Assembly (NCBI GenBank): GCA_030407085.1
Contig: CM059582.1
Coordinates: 212,247,001-212,311,000 of the forward strand
DNA: 64,000 bases
Direction: 5' to 3'
From: Trichopria drosophilae
Lineage: Eukaryota > Arthropoda > Insecta > Hymenoptera > Diapriidae
The notes beneath the pieces are model-generated. The model worked only from the letters and a program-made list of their open reading frames with translations, was not told the origin of the DNA and did no database searches. Shown here one piece after another: positions 11,509 to 21,998 of this stretch (position 1 is its first letter; each line of letters opens with the position of its first letter). The position numbers and the translations under genes are program-made.

Positions 11509-11580
11509 GCCGGATTAAGGGGGGGGGGGGTGGCTGGAGGGGCTTCGGCCCCAGGGCCGCAGGAGTCTGGGGGCACCATA
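11509..11580 (+). repeat. GC-rich ATGCCGGATTAAG repeat end
   Basis: Starts ACAATGCCGGATTAAG, then an 11-G run and the hairpin GGGGCTTCGGCCCC. The reverse complement of 13845-13915 starts the same way (ACAATGCCGGAT) and also carries GGGCC and GGGGCAC motifs. These could be related repeat copies in opposite orientation. Confidence 0.45.
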
Positions 11581-11769
11581 ATCTATTGTATAAGTCACTT
11601 TTAATTTTACTTTTTAAAAAAGCCAGTTTATAAAAAAATTAAATTTTCATTGAAAGTGGTTGATTTATGCCAAATCGCTTTATTTACAGATGAAATTAAT
11701 AACAACATCACTTTTATAGTAATAATTATAACAATAATGATGATAATAATACTAATAAATGTTGTAATA

Positions 11770-12676
11770 ATAATCCGGTACAGAGTACGTTTTGTAGATT
11801 GTGTAGATGTCATGCTGAGACACTAATGCATCCTTTGGCAGCATGCCCAATATATGCAGTTTTAGCATACATCGAACGTCACAATGCCGCTCTTCGAGTG
11901 CTGTATTACCATCTTCGCAGCACTTATGGTATTGATGCAACCCCAGTTTTGCCGTAAGTCCCCACTGATATTGAATCCGTAGACGCGAAAGAGTCGTGCC
12001 GAATATACTGGAATTACTCATTCCCGACGAGCAGGCAAATATCAGCCAATAAGCCTGACATCGTCCTTGTTGACTTCGATGACAAATCCATCTTCGTCAT
12101 CGAGTTTTCTGCACCAGCAGAAACAAATATAGTCAGCAAAGGGGACAAAAACGGATGGAATATCAGGAACTCCTGTTCGATATTCGCAGGCTGTATCGAG
12201 AATTCAAAATCAAGCTCGTCGTGCTGATAATTGGAGTGCTGGGAGGAATGCGACCAACTTTCCTCCAAAACATCAAAAGCATTCCGGCCTGTCGAGAACA
12301 TGCAAATTCCATTGCAGGCCGAATACAGAAAGCAGTGCTACTGGGATCTCTCCGTCTACTGAGGTCACACGAGATCCTGTAACCACTTACCCAATGGTAG
12401 AGGGAGTGGTTACAGTTGCAAACGAAATGGCCCGGTGCAGTCTGCAGCGGAGGAGATGTATATCGGAGCCACTTTTCTGCTGCAGACTGCACACGTGGAT
12501 TCTGGAGGGCCAAGGGAGGTTAGGGTTTTGGGCGGTAAACCTTGCCGTTAACATCAAAGGTGAGGGAGTCCGACACGCGGGGGGTTACACAACATCTTCA
12601 ACCCCCTATGGTGCCTAACGCATTTCCCCCCTCCGTCAAAAAAAAAATAAATAAAATAATAATAATAATATCCTTC
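11770..12676 (+). mobile_element. 3' end of an R2/NeSL-type non-LTR retrotransposon
   Basis: Carries the C-terminal coding remnant (next entry), a 3' UTR of about 260 bp, and an A-rich tail (AAAAAAAAAATAAATAAAAT plus AAT repeats) ending near 12672. It is 5'-truncated, as is usual for target-primed retrotransposition. Confidence 0.7.
11793..12382 (+). pseudogene. Non-LTR retrotransposon C terminus (CCHC + PD-(D/E)XK-like)
   Basis: The forward frame begins CRLCRCHAETLMHPLAAC, a CX2CX8HX4C knuckle typical of elements with a restriction-like endonuclease (R2, R4, NeSL groups). After one stop (near 11956) comes NKPDIVLVDFDDKSIFVIEF, which fits the PD...(D/E)XK endonuclease core. A +1 shift near 12140 moves the rest to the frame of 12155-12382 (MEYQELLFDIRRLYREFKIK ... 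QKAVLLGSLRLLRSHEIL), which matches the conserved end of these proteins. With one nonsense mutation, one frameshift and no RT domain, it is non-functional. Exact clade assignment would need a phylogeny. Confidence 0.75.
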
Positions 12677-12790
12677 GCTTTCGGCTCGGTTTTGTTCATC
12701 GCCGCTTCGTCTCGGGCTCTCGCGGCGCCATTATACTGGCAGTCAGCAAACCGCCCGACGCGACGCCCGTTTGGCCTCTTGTATCGAAAT

Positions 12791-13126
12791 ATTAGGAAGT
12801 TTTAAGCGAAGCTGTACCGCCAGGCGGCAGCACGTTAAGTCTGCACTTCCTAACGTCTGTGACGTACACGTTGCCCACCATTCAGGCTGGAATTTATAGT
12901 CGCGGTAAACTGAAATCGTGATCTCTAACCGAGGGAAATAGTCTTGTGATTAATGAATTCCGTAAGATAGTACGTTTTCATTGGTTGAGTTCACTGTTCG
13001 AGATCACGATCTCAGTTTACCGCGACTATAAATTCCAGCCTCAGTGTGTACGTCACACAGACGCAGGAGAGTGCTAGCTTAACGTGCTGCTGCCTGGCGG
13101 TACAGCTTCGCGTAAAACTTCCTAAT
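12791..13126. mobile_element. Palindromic MITE, about 336 bp
   Basis: The outer arms (12791-12839 and 13078-13126) match as inverted repeats with about two mismatches in 49 bp, starting ATTAGGAAGTTTTA. A second inverted pair (12886-12930 and 12999-13043, AGGCTGGAATTTATAGTCGC) lies inside. Almost the whole element can fold back. It has no coding capacity, and the target duplication is unclear. Confidence 0.85.
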
Positions 13127-13550
13127 ACTATTAGTGAATTTCAAGCCTTGTACCGTTTCTGCACTCTTGCACCGAAAAGTGTAAACAAACACCGTCTACG
13201 TGCAAGTCGTGCGGCTAGAGATAGAGGTTAACTTATGGACTGGCCGGGTTTGTCGTTTGTAAATCAATATTTCTGAAGACATAATTTATGTATAAAAACA
13301 TTTAACAAGTCTGACGAAATTTTCATGGTCATATATGGGTCATACAGGCCCTCAGTCTAAAGATTAACGGGATTTTAATAGTGAGACTGTATGAGTGTTA
13401 GCGACAGCGCTACAGGTGTGGAACACGTGCACCACTACACTGGTGCAGTAGGGCAGGAACAGTGCAGACCTTGGAATTTACTATATAAGGTTCTCAAATC
13501 GTGACGTCACAGGAAGAGAAAAACAAACGTGACTGACACAACGTAGTCAG

Positions 13551-13679
13551 TACACTCACGGTCATTGATTCTCATGGGGAATTACCGTGGTTTTCTTTGT
13601 TTCGGACATGAAAAAGTATAGGCAAGAATAAGGACAAAAGTCGAGGTTCCCCGTGAGAATCAATGACCGTGGGTGTGTA
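13551..13679. mobile_element. Small MITE-like inverted repeat, 129 bp
   Basis: TACAC(T)CACGGTCATTGATTCTCATGG at the left is repeated in inverse at the right (CCGTGAGAATCAATGACCGTG...GTGTA), about 30 bp with a few mismatches. The centre is short and non-coding. Confidence 0.8.
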
Positions 13680-13844
13680 CCGGAATCTATGTTCGTAACT
13701 TTTTTCCGAATTAAAAGAATTAGAAGCAAATTATTATGCTTGGAGTCACAAAAATTTGCCCATTCACTTCTTCTGCACCTTCCTGTCGCAATTATATTTC
13801 AAAATACGACCTTACAACGACACAGCAACACATGTGCGATTTCG

Positions 13845-13915
13845 ATTTAATTTAAACTGGGGGCACAATTGCACATATAGTCCAAGGGCCTCACGCTCTC
13901 CAGATCCGGCATTGT
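13845..13915 (-). repeat. Inverse relative of the 11509 repeat end
   Basis: Minus strand starts CAATGCCGGAT and contains GAGGCCCTTGG and GTGCCCCC, similar in layout to 11509-11580. The 2.4 kb between includes other elements, so a single parent element is possible but unproven. Confidence 0.35.
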
Positions 13916-14053
13916 GTGGCGGGCAAAAATCATCGTCTCTGTGTCCTCCACGTGGGCGCCCGCTGGTAATTACAGCTATGGGATGTTCTCTTCGGAACCC
14001 CCCACAGCTCTCTAACGAAGACCGGTCTGTACACGCCCGTCGGGAGAACCGGA

Positions 14054-14062
14054 CCGACGCGT
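14054..14062. repeat. 9-bp target-site duplication, left
   Basis: CCGACGCGT directly precedes the foldback terminus AGCTTTGTGAAC. The same nine bases follow the other terminus at 24315-24323. Confidence 0.9.
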
Positions 14063-14569
14063 AGCTTTGTGAACTTGGCACCCGACTTTTCGAAATTCAA
14101 AATGTAAAACGCTATTTCGATAGAGTTATGAATGTAGTTGAATGTAGTAGAACGAATTTCGTTTGTAGTTGCAGAAAGAAAAAGTTACAGGGGGTCCAAA
14201 AAAGCCCAGCACCCCAGTTTCAAAAATTTTTTGTTTCAAATTTTTTTCCGACAGAAAATCGTTTGTAGTTGATTGTAGTGAAGGAATTTCCGTTTGTAGT
14301 AGACAGAAAACCGTTTTATGATTGAACATTTTTTTTTTATATTTCAATTTCTTTAGTTTTTAATTTATGTAAATGTATATTTATACACAGACAAAGTTGA
14401 TACGAAAGTGTTGCCGCCCCCTGACCCTCCGCACACCAAACAGCCTCCGATTAAGAGTAACCAAAACAACCATAAATATTAATTTCGTGCCCAATTGCTC
14501 TCAAAAGCAGTTTATTGCAAATTAATATATTCATAACAATTCGTAGTTTTTTTTAAGCAACCGCGGCAA

Positions 14570-14958
14570 CTACAAACAACTACAAACGTTTATTCAACAT
14601 CTAATGAATTACAAATCATGTCCTGGCGTTTAAATCGTTAGTAGTCATATATAGAGCAACTGCAAACAAATACAAACGTTCATTTCGTGTCTGGCGTAAA
14701 TAAAATAAAATGTCCCACAGTTTAAATCGTTTGTAGTAATTTTTTAAGCAAATACAAACCTTCGTTTTATCTATAGTGTTACTAAATGCAATGTCCTATG
14801 GTCTAAATCGTTTGTAGTAATTTTTTAAGCTACTACAATCGTCCCTTTTATCTCTACTGTTAATAAAATATAATATCCTACGGTTTGAATCGTTTGTAGT
14901 AATTTTTTAAGCTACTACAAACGTCTGTTCCACCTCTAGTGTTGCAGTGTCCTATGGT
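14570..14958 (+). repeat. Left tandem array of foldback units
   Basis: About five diverged units of the form GGTTTAAATCGTTTGTAGTA ... ACTACAAACGT ... TTAATAAAAT. Each holds its own inverted pair CGTTTGTAGT/ACTACAAACG. The array is cut at 14959 by the piggyBac insertion and resumes at 20186. Confidence 0.85.
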
Positions 14959-15396
14959 TTAACCCATTAATGCCCAAATGCACAGAATTTTTACTCAACG
15001 TTCAATGCTTATTTCCGACAAGATGAAAATTTTGAAAAAAATCGGCGGCACTTGATTTTACTATTTTCAGGGTTGCTCTTTCGAATGGCGCTGAGAAAAT
15101 TTGAAAAAAACTGCAATTTATATATAATTTTGTCATATATATTTAAAAAACGGGTTTTTTTCAGGGTATTTTTTCAATAAATATACAGTTTTCGACCTGG
15201 TATCGGGTTTCAGATAAACTAAAATGTATTTGAAGAGTGCACTCGATAGTTGTACTTTCAAGTTACATTGATAAAATTTTAAAATTTATGATGGCGTAAC
15301 CAAAATGGCGGACTATTTGAAAGAATTTTTCATAAATTTGGATAAATGCAAATTAATCGCGTTTTCGAACGGAATGGAAAAGAAAAATACATTGTA

Positions 15397-15957
15397 TTTG
15401 GTTTTTGGGGTCGCTGAATTCGAATACGAGGCCAGAATTTCGAAATTCAAAATGGCGGATCCAAGATGGCGACCAAAAATTGCTAGGTACGTCTAAATGC
15501 CGTGAAAATGCTTACTCGGGAGGTTTTTGGGGTCGCTGAATTCGAATCCGAGGTCAGAATTTCGAGATTCAAAATGGCGGATCCAAGATGGCGACCAAAA
15601 ATTGTTAGGTACGTCTAAATGCCGTGAAAATGCTTACTCGGGGAGTTTTTGGGGTCGCTGAATTCGAATCCGAGGTCAGAATTTCGAGATTCAAAATGGC
15701 GGATCCAAGATGGCGACCAAAAATTGTTAGGTACGTCTAAATGCCGTGAAAATGCTTACTCGGGGAGTTTTTGGGGTCGCTGAATTCGAATCCGAGGTCA
15801 GAATTTCGAGATTCAAAATGGCGGATCCAAGATGGCGACCAAAAATTGTCAGGTACGTCTAAATGCCGTGAAAATGCTTATTCGGGGGGTTTTTGGGGTC
15901 GCTGAATTCGAATCCGAGGTCAGAATTTCAAAATTCAAAATGGCGGATACATGATTG
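15397..15957 (+). repeat. 122-bp tandem units in left piggyBac arm
   Basis: Four to five units of GGTTTTTGGGGTCGCTGAAT ... AAAATGGCGGATCCAAGATG ... AAATGCCGTGAAAATGCTTA, with few differences between units. The inverse array is at 19425-19745, and diverged relatives lie outside the element at 47895-48215 and 57335. Confidence 0.92.
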
Positions 15958-16154
15958 CGACTTAAAATTTATAAATTTGTGGAATAAATACACGTATAAT
16001 CATAAAATTCCAAATCTTGTTAAAAAGTGTTGCAAGTATGAGTGAATGTGGAGGAATGAATATGAAAACGTGCATATTGTATCATCTTCAGCCATCAGAT
16101 GGAATCTAATGTTACCAACTCTCACCACGTGGAGGTAGATGAGCATCGAGAGTC

Positions 16155-16400
16155 ATTTTTTTTTTTTTTTTTTTTTTTTGGTAATTTTTAAACTTTTTTT
16201 CTTTTTTTTGTGAATTTTTATGTTTTTTTTTTTTTTTTTTGTGAATTTTTTTGTTTTTTTTTTTTTTTTTGTGATTTTTTATGTTTTTTTTTGTATTTTT
16301 GTGAATTTTTATGTTTTTTTTTGTATTTGTGTGAATTTTAACGTTTTTGTGATATTTTTGTAATTTTTTAAACTTTTTATAAATTTTTCTTTTTTTACTT
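16155..16400. repeat. Poly-T-rich tract
   Basis: Long T runs broken by GTGAATTTTTATG motifs. A Lys/Asn-rich minus ORF here is an artefact of composition. Confidence 0.85.
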
Positions 16401-16431
16401 TTATATAAAATGTGTAAAATATTTTTAAATT

Positions 16432-18135
16432 TCAACGCTTATTTTGTTTATGTGTCGTTTGGAAGCAAGTATCGCAAAAGTACTTCTCACAAGATTTGCA
16501 TCTCTTGCGAGTCCGTATCGGACATTTATCTTTGGAGCATGTTTTTTGTGAAGGCATTCTTTCATAGACGGGATTTTCGCATTTTTTTGTAAGCAAATAA
16601 GTTTTGCAGATACTTATAGCAAATTCTTTGATTCCAACTTTTTGCGTCTCTTGGCTGGCCGTATTCCACAAAACTACTGAATTTGTTATGGCAGATTGTA
16701 ATATTCTTTCAAATATAACCCAAGTCCACTTTTTGGACCTGAGAATTAGCAAAACTCTGCTACAATACTGGTCATGAATGTCCACACCACCCATGTACTT
16801 ATTGTATATGCTGAATGAGTTTGGAAAAGGAATGTCTGTTTTTTCCTTTGCCTCTTTACTGTAGCGTTTCACAGAAGTAAGTGGAGTCACCCCTGCTGCT
16901 GTCGATAAAATAGACACTGGCTTCGAATCTTTCACCGTTATAAAATTGATTCCACTATTTTGATCATTTTGAACAGCATGTGTTCCTCTGGGCGCATTCT
17001 TTGGTACATCGTTTTTGACATTTATTCTATTATCTCTGACTGTGCCAGTCGAACGAAGACCTGCTTTCTTCAAGTGCACCAGTAGATCAGGACAACAGAA
17101 TAAATTGTCAAAGTAAACGTGATATTGGAGGAGCTTTCTGGGAGGAGTATTGCACAAGAGATGTCGAAGCATAAGAATGACTACACGGCTTCCTAAAGCA
17201 CAATTGGGCAATACTTCATCACAGGAATTTTTTCCACAGTAAATGTCACAATCATATAAATATCCTGATGCACTGCATAATGCCCATAGTTTGATGCCAA
17301 ATCTGATAGGTTTGGTTTTTATGAATTGTTTCAATTGACTTCTACCAAAGTATTTGATCATCATTTCATCAATTGAAATAGCTGTGGAAAAAATCCCGAA
17401 TTGCAGAATATTTTTTCGGAATATGTTTAGCATAGAACGAACTCGCCACACTTTGTCGCTTTTGTCGTTGGCATATTCTATATTATAATATTTAATTTTT
17501 GATTTGATATTTTCAAACCGATTCCTGCTCATAGCTGATGCAACAACATCAGCTCTCAAAAACTCATCTGTGGACCAGTAATCTCTTTGGGCCAATCGTT
17601 TATTAAAACTTGTGAAAATAATTATACCTAAAAAGATATCGAAATCTTGTAAGGATAGATCCAGGCCGTTTGCTTTTGTACTCTGTATTATATGGTCCTT
17701 TAACTCTTTAGAGAAGAAAAATTCAAATATTTCTGTAGGTGTACTAGATAATATCTTACGTCTATCATTATGTGTTAAGAGTATTTCATTTGATACGGAG
17801 TCTTCATACAATTTTTCACCTTTTTCCCACTTATATTCATGAGTTGGTTCCAGTTTCTTTTGCGTGGTCGTATAATGTGCATACTTCTGAATGTACGACT
17901 CATTAGGAAAGCCTAAATTATTTACAGAACAATCAAAATCGTCTAAATCAGATTCGATGTCACTGATTTCATTATCAGACTCGCCAGAATCGTCCCCGTT
18001 AGGAATTATTATTGCCTCAAAATGATCATCATCTTCTATAAGTTCTAACGTTTCAGTTTGCGTTGCACATCTTTTATTTTGCACCAAAAATTCAGAATGT
18101 TGTGAAGATGCAGCTCTTTTTCTTGTTGATTGCAT
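16432..18135 (-). CDS. piggyBac transposase, intact
   Basis: Cut-and-paste transposase of the DDE_Tnp_1_7 family, acting in the nucleus at TTAA sites. The 567 residues are uninterrupted, about the length of active piggyBac proteins (near 590). An acidic N-terminal stretch (30-70) precedes the insertion-domain/RNase H-like core. The first catalytic Asp is in ISIDEMMIKYFGR (D256), the second in YFDNLFCCPDLL (D343), and the third acidic pair in GGVDIHDQYC (D452/D455). The C terminus is a Cys/His-rich RING/PHD-like domain (about 533-562, CSKDKCPIRTRKRCKSCEKY), which in this family binds the terminal repeats. It starts at the ATG nearest the central palindrome and is transcribed outward to the left. 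No inactivating change is visible, so activity is plausible but unproven. Confidence 0.95.
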   Translation of the reverse strand: MQSTRKRAASSQHSEFLVQNKRCATQTETLELIEDDDHFEAIIIPNGDDSGESDNEISDIESDLDDFDCSVNNLGFPNESYIQKYAHYTTTQKKLEPTHEYKWEKGEKLYEDSVSNEILLTHNDRRKILSSTPTEIFEFFFSKELKDHIIQSTKANGLDLSLQDFDIFLGIIIFTSFNKRLAQRDYWSTDEFLRADVVASAMSRNRFENIKSKIKYYNIEYANDKSDKVWRVRSMLNIFRKNILQFGIFSTAISIDEMMIKYFGRSQLKQFIKTKPIRFGIKLWALCSASGYLYDCDIYCGKNSCDEVLPNCALGSRVVILMLRHLLCNTPPRKLLQYHVYFDNLFCCPDLLVHLKKAGLRSTGTVRDNRINVKNDVPKNAPRGTHAVQNDQNSGINFITVKDSKPVSILSTAAGVTPLTSVKRYSKEAKEKTDIPFPNSFSIYNKYMGGVDIHDQYCSRVLLILRSKKWTWVIFERILQSAITNSVVLWNTASQETQKVGIKEFAISICKTYLLTKKCENPVYERMPSQKTCSKDKCPIRTRKRCKSCEKYFCDTCFQTTHKQNKR

Positions 18136-18655
18136 TGCAAGAAATCTAATGTAATATATGGAAAGATAATCAATAGCCGAGAAGAAATATTTTTATTGTA
18201 CCAATATACAATATGAAACAGTATATATCATATTTTATAGATATTATATGTAATAAAAATATTCGCATAAGATTCTATATCAACTAAACAGAAACACATT
18301 TCTATAACGGGAGCGAAAGAAGCTGCAAAAGACGTAAGCACGCCTAGTGGCAGTTTTCGCAGTTACTTAGTCATATTCTGTAATTTCTGCATGCAATTAT
18401 TTTCTGAACAAAGCATGGCTTACAAGCTTGGCATACAGAATATGGATAAATCACTGCGAGAACTGCCACTAGGTGCGCTCACATATTTTGCAGCTTCTTT
18501 TGCTCTCGTTACAGAAATCTGTTTCTGTTTAGCTCATATAGAATCTTGGGAGAATATATTTATTACGTATAATATCTACATGATATATGCTATTTCATCT
18601 TATACACATAATAAATACAATATAATAAAATAAGGGGTGTGCAACGCAAACTGTA
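18136..18655. other. Palindromic core between the two transposase copies
   Basis: About 165 bp on each side of about 18402 (18240-18400 against 18412-18577) are imperfect inverse copies (AAGAAGCTGCAAAA..., CCTAGTGGCAGTT...). Lying between two divergent coding copies, it would hold both promoters. No clear TATA motif was chosen. Confidence 0.75.
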
Positions 18656-19330
18656 ACGATAGAACTTATGGAAGATGACGATCATTTTGAAGCAATAATG
18701 ATTCCTAATGGGGGCGATTCTGAGACTGAAATCAATGACATGGAATCTGATTTGGATGAATTTGATGGTTCTATAAATAATTTGGGCTTCCTAATACGTT
18801 GTATGTTCAGAAATGTGCACATTATAGGACCATGCAAAAGAAAATGGAACCAACTCATGGATATAAATGGGAGAAAGGTACAAATTTCTTTTTGAAAATA
18901 TTAAATCGAAAATTATATATTATAATATAGAAGATGCCAACGACAAAAGCGACGGAGTGTGTCGAGTTCGTTCTATGTTGAAATTACACCGAAAAAATAT
19001 TATGCAATTCGAAATTATCAAATGATGATAAAACACTTTGGTAGAAGAAAATTACAGCAATTTATCAAAACGAAACCGATAAGATTTGGTATCCGGATGC
19101 AGTGCATCAGGATATTTATATGACTGTAATATTACAAAAAAAAAAAACACCAGTAATGCCAAATTGTGCTTGGGAAGCTGTGTGATCATTCTTGTGCTTC
19201 GACATCTCTTGTGCAGCATTCCTCCCTCAAAGCTCATCCAATGCCACGAGTACTTTGACAATTTATTCTGTTGTCCTGATCCACTTGAAGAAGGCAGGTT
19301 TTATGAATATGATCATGTATCCGCCATTTT
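18656..19330 (+). pseudogene. Ruined second piggyBac transposase copy
   Basis: Forward-strand fragments match the intact protein in order. 18668-18830 gives EDDDHFEAIMIPNGGD and SINNLGF (residues about 34-76 of the intact copy). 18905-19090 has pieces around the first catalytic Asp. 19090-19300 gives CSASGYLYDCNI, LRHLLCSIPPSKL and YFDNLFCCPD (residues about 287-350). Deletions, frameshifts and loss of the C-terminal third make it non-functional. Its orientation, opposite to the intact copy, is what shows the element is an inverted dimer. Confidence 0.88.
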
Positions 19331-19424
19331 GGATTGTTAAATTTCGGTCTCAGAGTCGAACTCAGCTACCCCAAAAAAAACCCCGAATAAGCATTTTCAC
19401 AATAATGAGACGTATTAAATAATA

Positions 19425-19745
19425 TGTGGTCGCCATCTTGGATCCGCCATTTTGAATTTTGAAATTCTGACCTCGGATTCGAATTCAGCGACCCCAAAAA
19501 CCCGCCGAGTAAGCATTTTCACGGCATTTAGACGTACCTGACAATTTTTTGTCGCCATCTTGGATCCGCCATTTTGAATCTCGAAATTCTGACCTCGGAT
19601 TCGAATTCAGCGACCCCAAAAACCCCCCGAGTAAGCATTTTCACGGCATTTAGACGTACCTAACAATTTTTGGTCGCCATTTTGGATCCGCCATTTTGAA
19701 TTTCGAAATTCTGGCCTCGTATTCGAATTCAGCGACCCCAAAAAC
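19425..19745 (-). repeat. 122-bp tandem units in right piggyBac arm
   Basis: About two and a half inverse copies of the units at 15397-15957, with the same AAAATGGCGGATCC and TCGCTGAATTCGAATCC motifs. Confidence 0.9.
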
Positions 19746-20998
19746 CAAATACAATGTATTTTTCTTTTCCATTCCCGTTCGAAAACGCGATTAATTTGCA
19801 TTTATCCAAATTTATGAAAAATTCTTTCAAATAGTCCGCCATTTTGGTTACGCCATCATAAATTTTAAAATTTTATCAATGTAACTTGAAAGTACAACTA
19901 TCGAGTGCACTCTTTAAATACATTTTAGTTTATCTGAAACCCGATACCAGGTCGAAAACTGCATATTTATTGAAAAAATACCCTGAAAAAACCCCGTTTT
20001 TTTAAATATATATGACAAAATTATATATAAATTGCAGTTTTTTTCAAATTTTCTCAGCGCCATTCGAAAGAGCAACCCTGAAAATAGTAAAATCAAGTGC
20101 CGCCGATTTTTTTCAAAATTTTCATCTTGTCGGAAATAAGCATTGAACGTTGAGTAAAAATTATGTGCATTTGGGCATTAATGGGTTAAATCGGTTGTAG
20201 TAATTTATTAAGCAACTACAAACAACTACAAACGTTTATTTCGTCTGTAGTGTTAATAAAATACAATATCCTATGGTTTAAATCGTTTGTAGTAATTTTG
20301 TAAGCAACTACAAACATCCGATTAATCTCTAGTGATAATAAAATGCAGTCTCCTATGGTTTAAATCGTTTGTAGTAATTTTTTAATCAACTACAAACCTT
20401 CCATTCATCTCTAATATTAATAAAATGCAATGTCCTATGGTTTAAATCGTTTGTAGTAATTTTTTAAGCATCTACAAACAACTACAAACGTTTATTTCGT
20501 CTCTATTGTTAATAAAATACAATATCCTACGGTTTAAATTGTTTTTAGTAATTTTTTAAACTACTACAAACGTCCGTTTCACCTCTAGTGTTAATAAAAT
20601 GCAGTGTCCTATGGTTTAAATCGTTTGTAGTGATTTATTAAGCAACTACAAACCTTCCATTCATCTCTAGTGTTAATAAAATGCAATGTTCTATGGTTTA
20701 AATCGTTTGTAGTAATTTCTGAAGCTACTACAAACAACTACAAACGTTTATTTCGTCTCTAGTGTTAATAAAATACAACATCCTACAGTTTAAATCGTTT
20801 GTAGTAATTTTTTAGTCAACTTCAAACGTTCGTTTCATCTCTAGAGTTAATAAAATACAATATCCTACGGTTTAAATCGTTTGTAGTAATTTTTTAAGCA
20901 ACTACAAACGTCCGTTTCATCTCTACTGTTAATAAAATATAATATTCTACGGTTTAAATCGTTTGTAGTAATTTTTTAAGCGACTACAAAGTGTCCTA

Positions 20999-21171
20999 CT
21001 CTCTAAAATCGAATCAGCGGAAACCGCTGCCGAATCAGCGACAATCAGTGACTTTTCGCTGGAAAATCAGTCCAAAGTATGCCGCTGATTGAATTAGCGG
21101 CATACTTTTCGCTGATTTCCAGCGAATAGTCGCTGATTCGCAGCGGTTTCCGCTGATTCGACTTTAGAGAG
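20999..21171. mobile_element. 173-bp palindromic MITE, copy 1
   Basis: CTCTCTAAAATCGAATCAGC at the left and its near inverse at the right, with TA on both sides. The flanks join to the uninterrupted unit GTGTCC-TA-TGGTTTAAATC, so a TA target duplication is clear. Tc1/mariner-type by target; non-coding. Confidence 0.92.
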
Positions 21172-21825
21172 TATGGTTTAAATCGTTTGTAGTAATTTCT
21201 TAAATCACTACAAATAACTACAAACGTTAATTTCGTCTCGAAATGAATAAAATACAACATCCTACGGTTTAAATCGTTTGTAGTAATTTCTTAAGCTACT
21301 ACAAACGTCCGTTTTACCTCAAGTGTTAATAAAACGCAGTGTCCTACGGTTTAAATCGTTTGTAGTGATTTATTAAGCAACTACAAACAACTACAAACGT
21401 TTATTTCGTCTCTAGTGTTAATAAAATACAACATCCTACAGTTTAAATCGTTTGTAGTAATTTTTTAGTCAACTTCAAACGTTCGTTTCATCTCTAGTGT
21501 TAATAAAATACAATATCCTAGGGTTTAAATCGCTTGTAGTAATTTTTTAAGCAACTACAAACAACTACAAACGTTTATTTCGTCTCTAGTGTTAATAAAA
21601 TACAACATCCTACAGTTTAAATCGTTTGTAGTAATTTTTTAGTCAACTTCAAACGTTCGTTTCATCTCTAGAGTTAATAAAATACAATATCCTACGGTTT
21701 AAATCGTTTGTAGTAATTTTTTAAGCAACTACAAACGTCCGTTTCATCTCTACTGTTAATAAAATATAATATTCTACGGTTTAAATCGTTTGTAGTAATT
21801 TTTTAAGCGACTACAAAGTGTCCTA

Positions 21826-21998
21826 CTCTCTAAAATCGAATCAGCGGAAACCGCTGCCGAATCAGCGACAATCAGTGACTTTTCGCTGGAAAATCAGTCC
21901 AAAGTATGCCGCTGATTGAATTAGCGGCATACTTTTCGCTGATTTCCAGCGAATAGTCGCTGATTCGCAGCGGTTTCCGCTGATTCGACTTTAGAGAG
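21826..21998. mobile_element. 173-bp palindromic MITE, copy 2
   Basis: Essentially identical to copy 1, at the same site in its repeat unit, and therefore copied by duplication of the host array rather than by a new insertion. Confidence 0.92.

Larger units (their letters stand above)
14963..20185. mobile_element. piggyBac transposon, inverted-dimer structure
   Basis: TTAA (14959-14962) then CCCATTAATGCCCAAATGCA at the left, and the inverse ending ...ATTAATGGG followed by TTAA (20186-20189) at the right: the piggyBac signature TTAACCC...GGGTTAA. The host unit GGTTTAAATCG is split exactly at its TTAA. Terminal inverted repeats continue for about 1 kb (14963-15960 against 19380-20185), including internal tandem units. 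The centre (about 18402) is also palindromic, and a second transposase copy runs the other way, so the whole 5.2 kb is a head-to-head dimer whose right half has lost DNA. Confidence 0.92.

Noticed and set aside
16112..16435. 107-aa Lys/Asn-rich ORF
   Set aside because: It is the translation of a poly-T tract.
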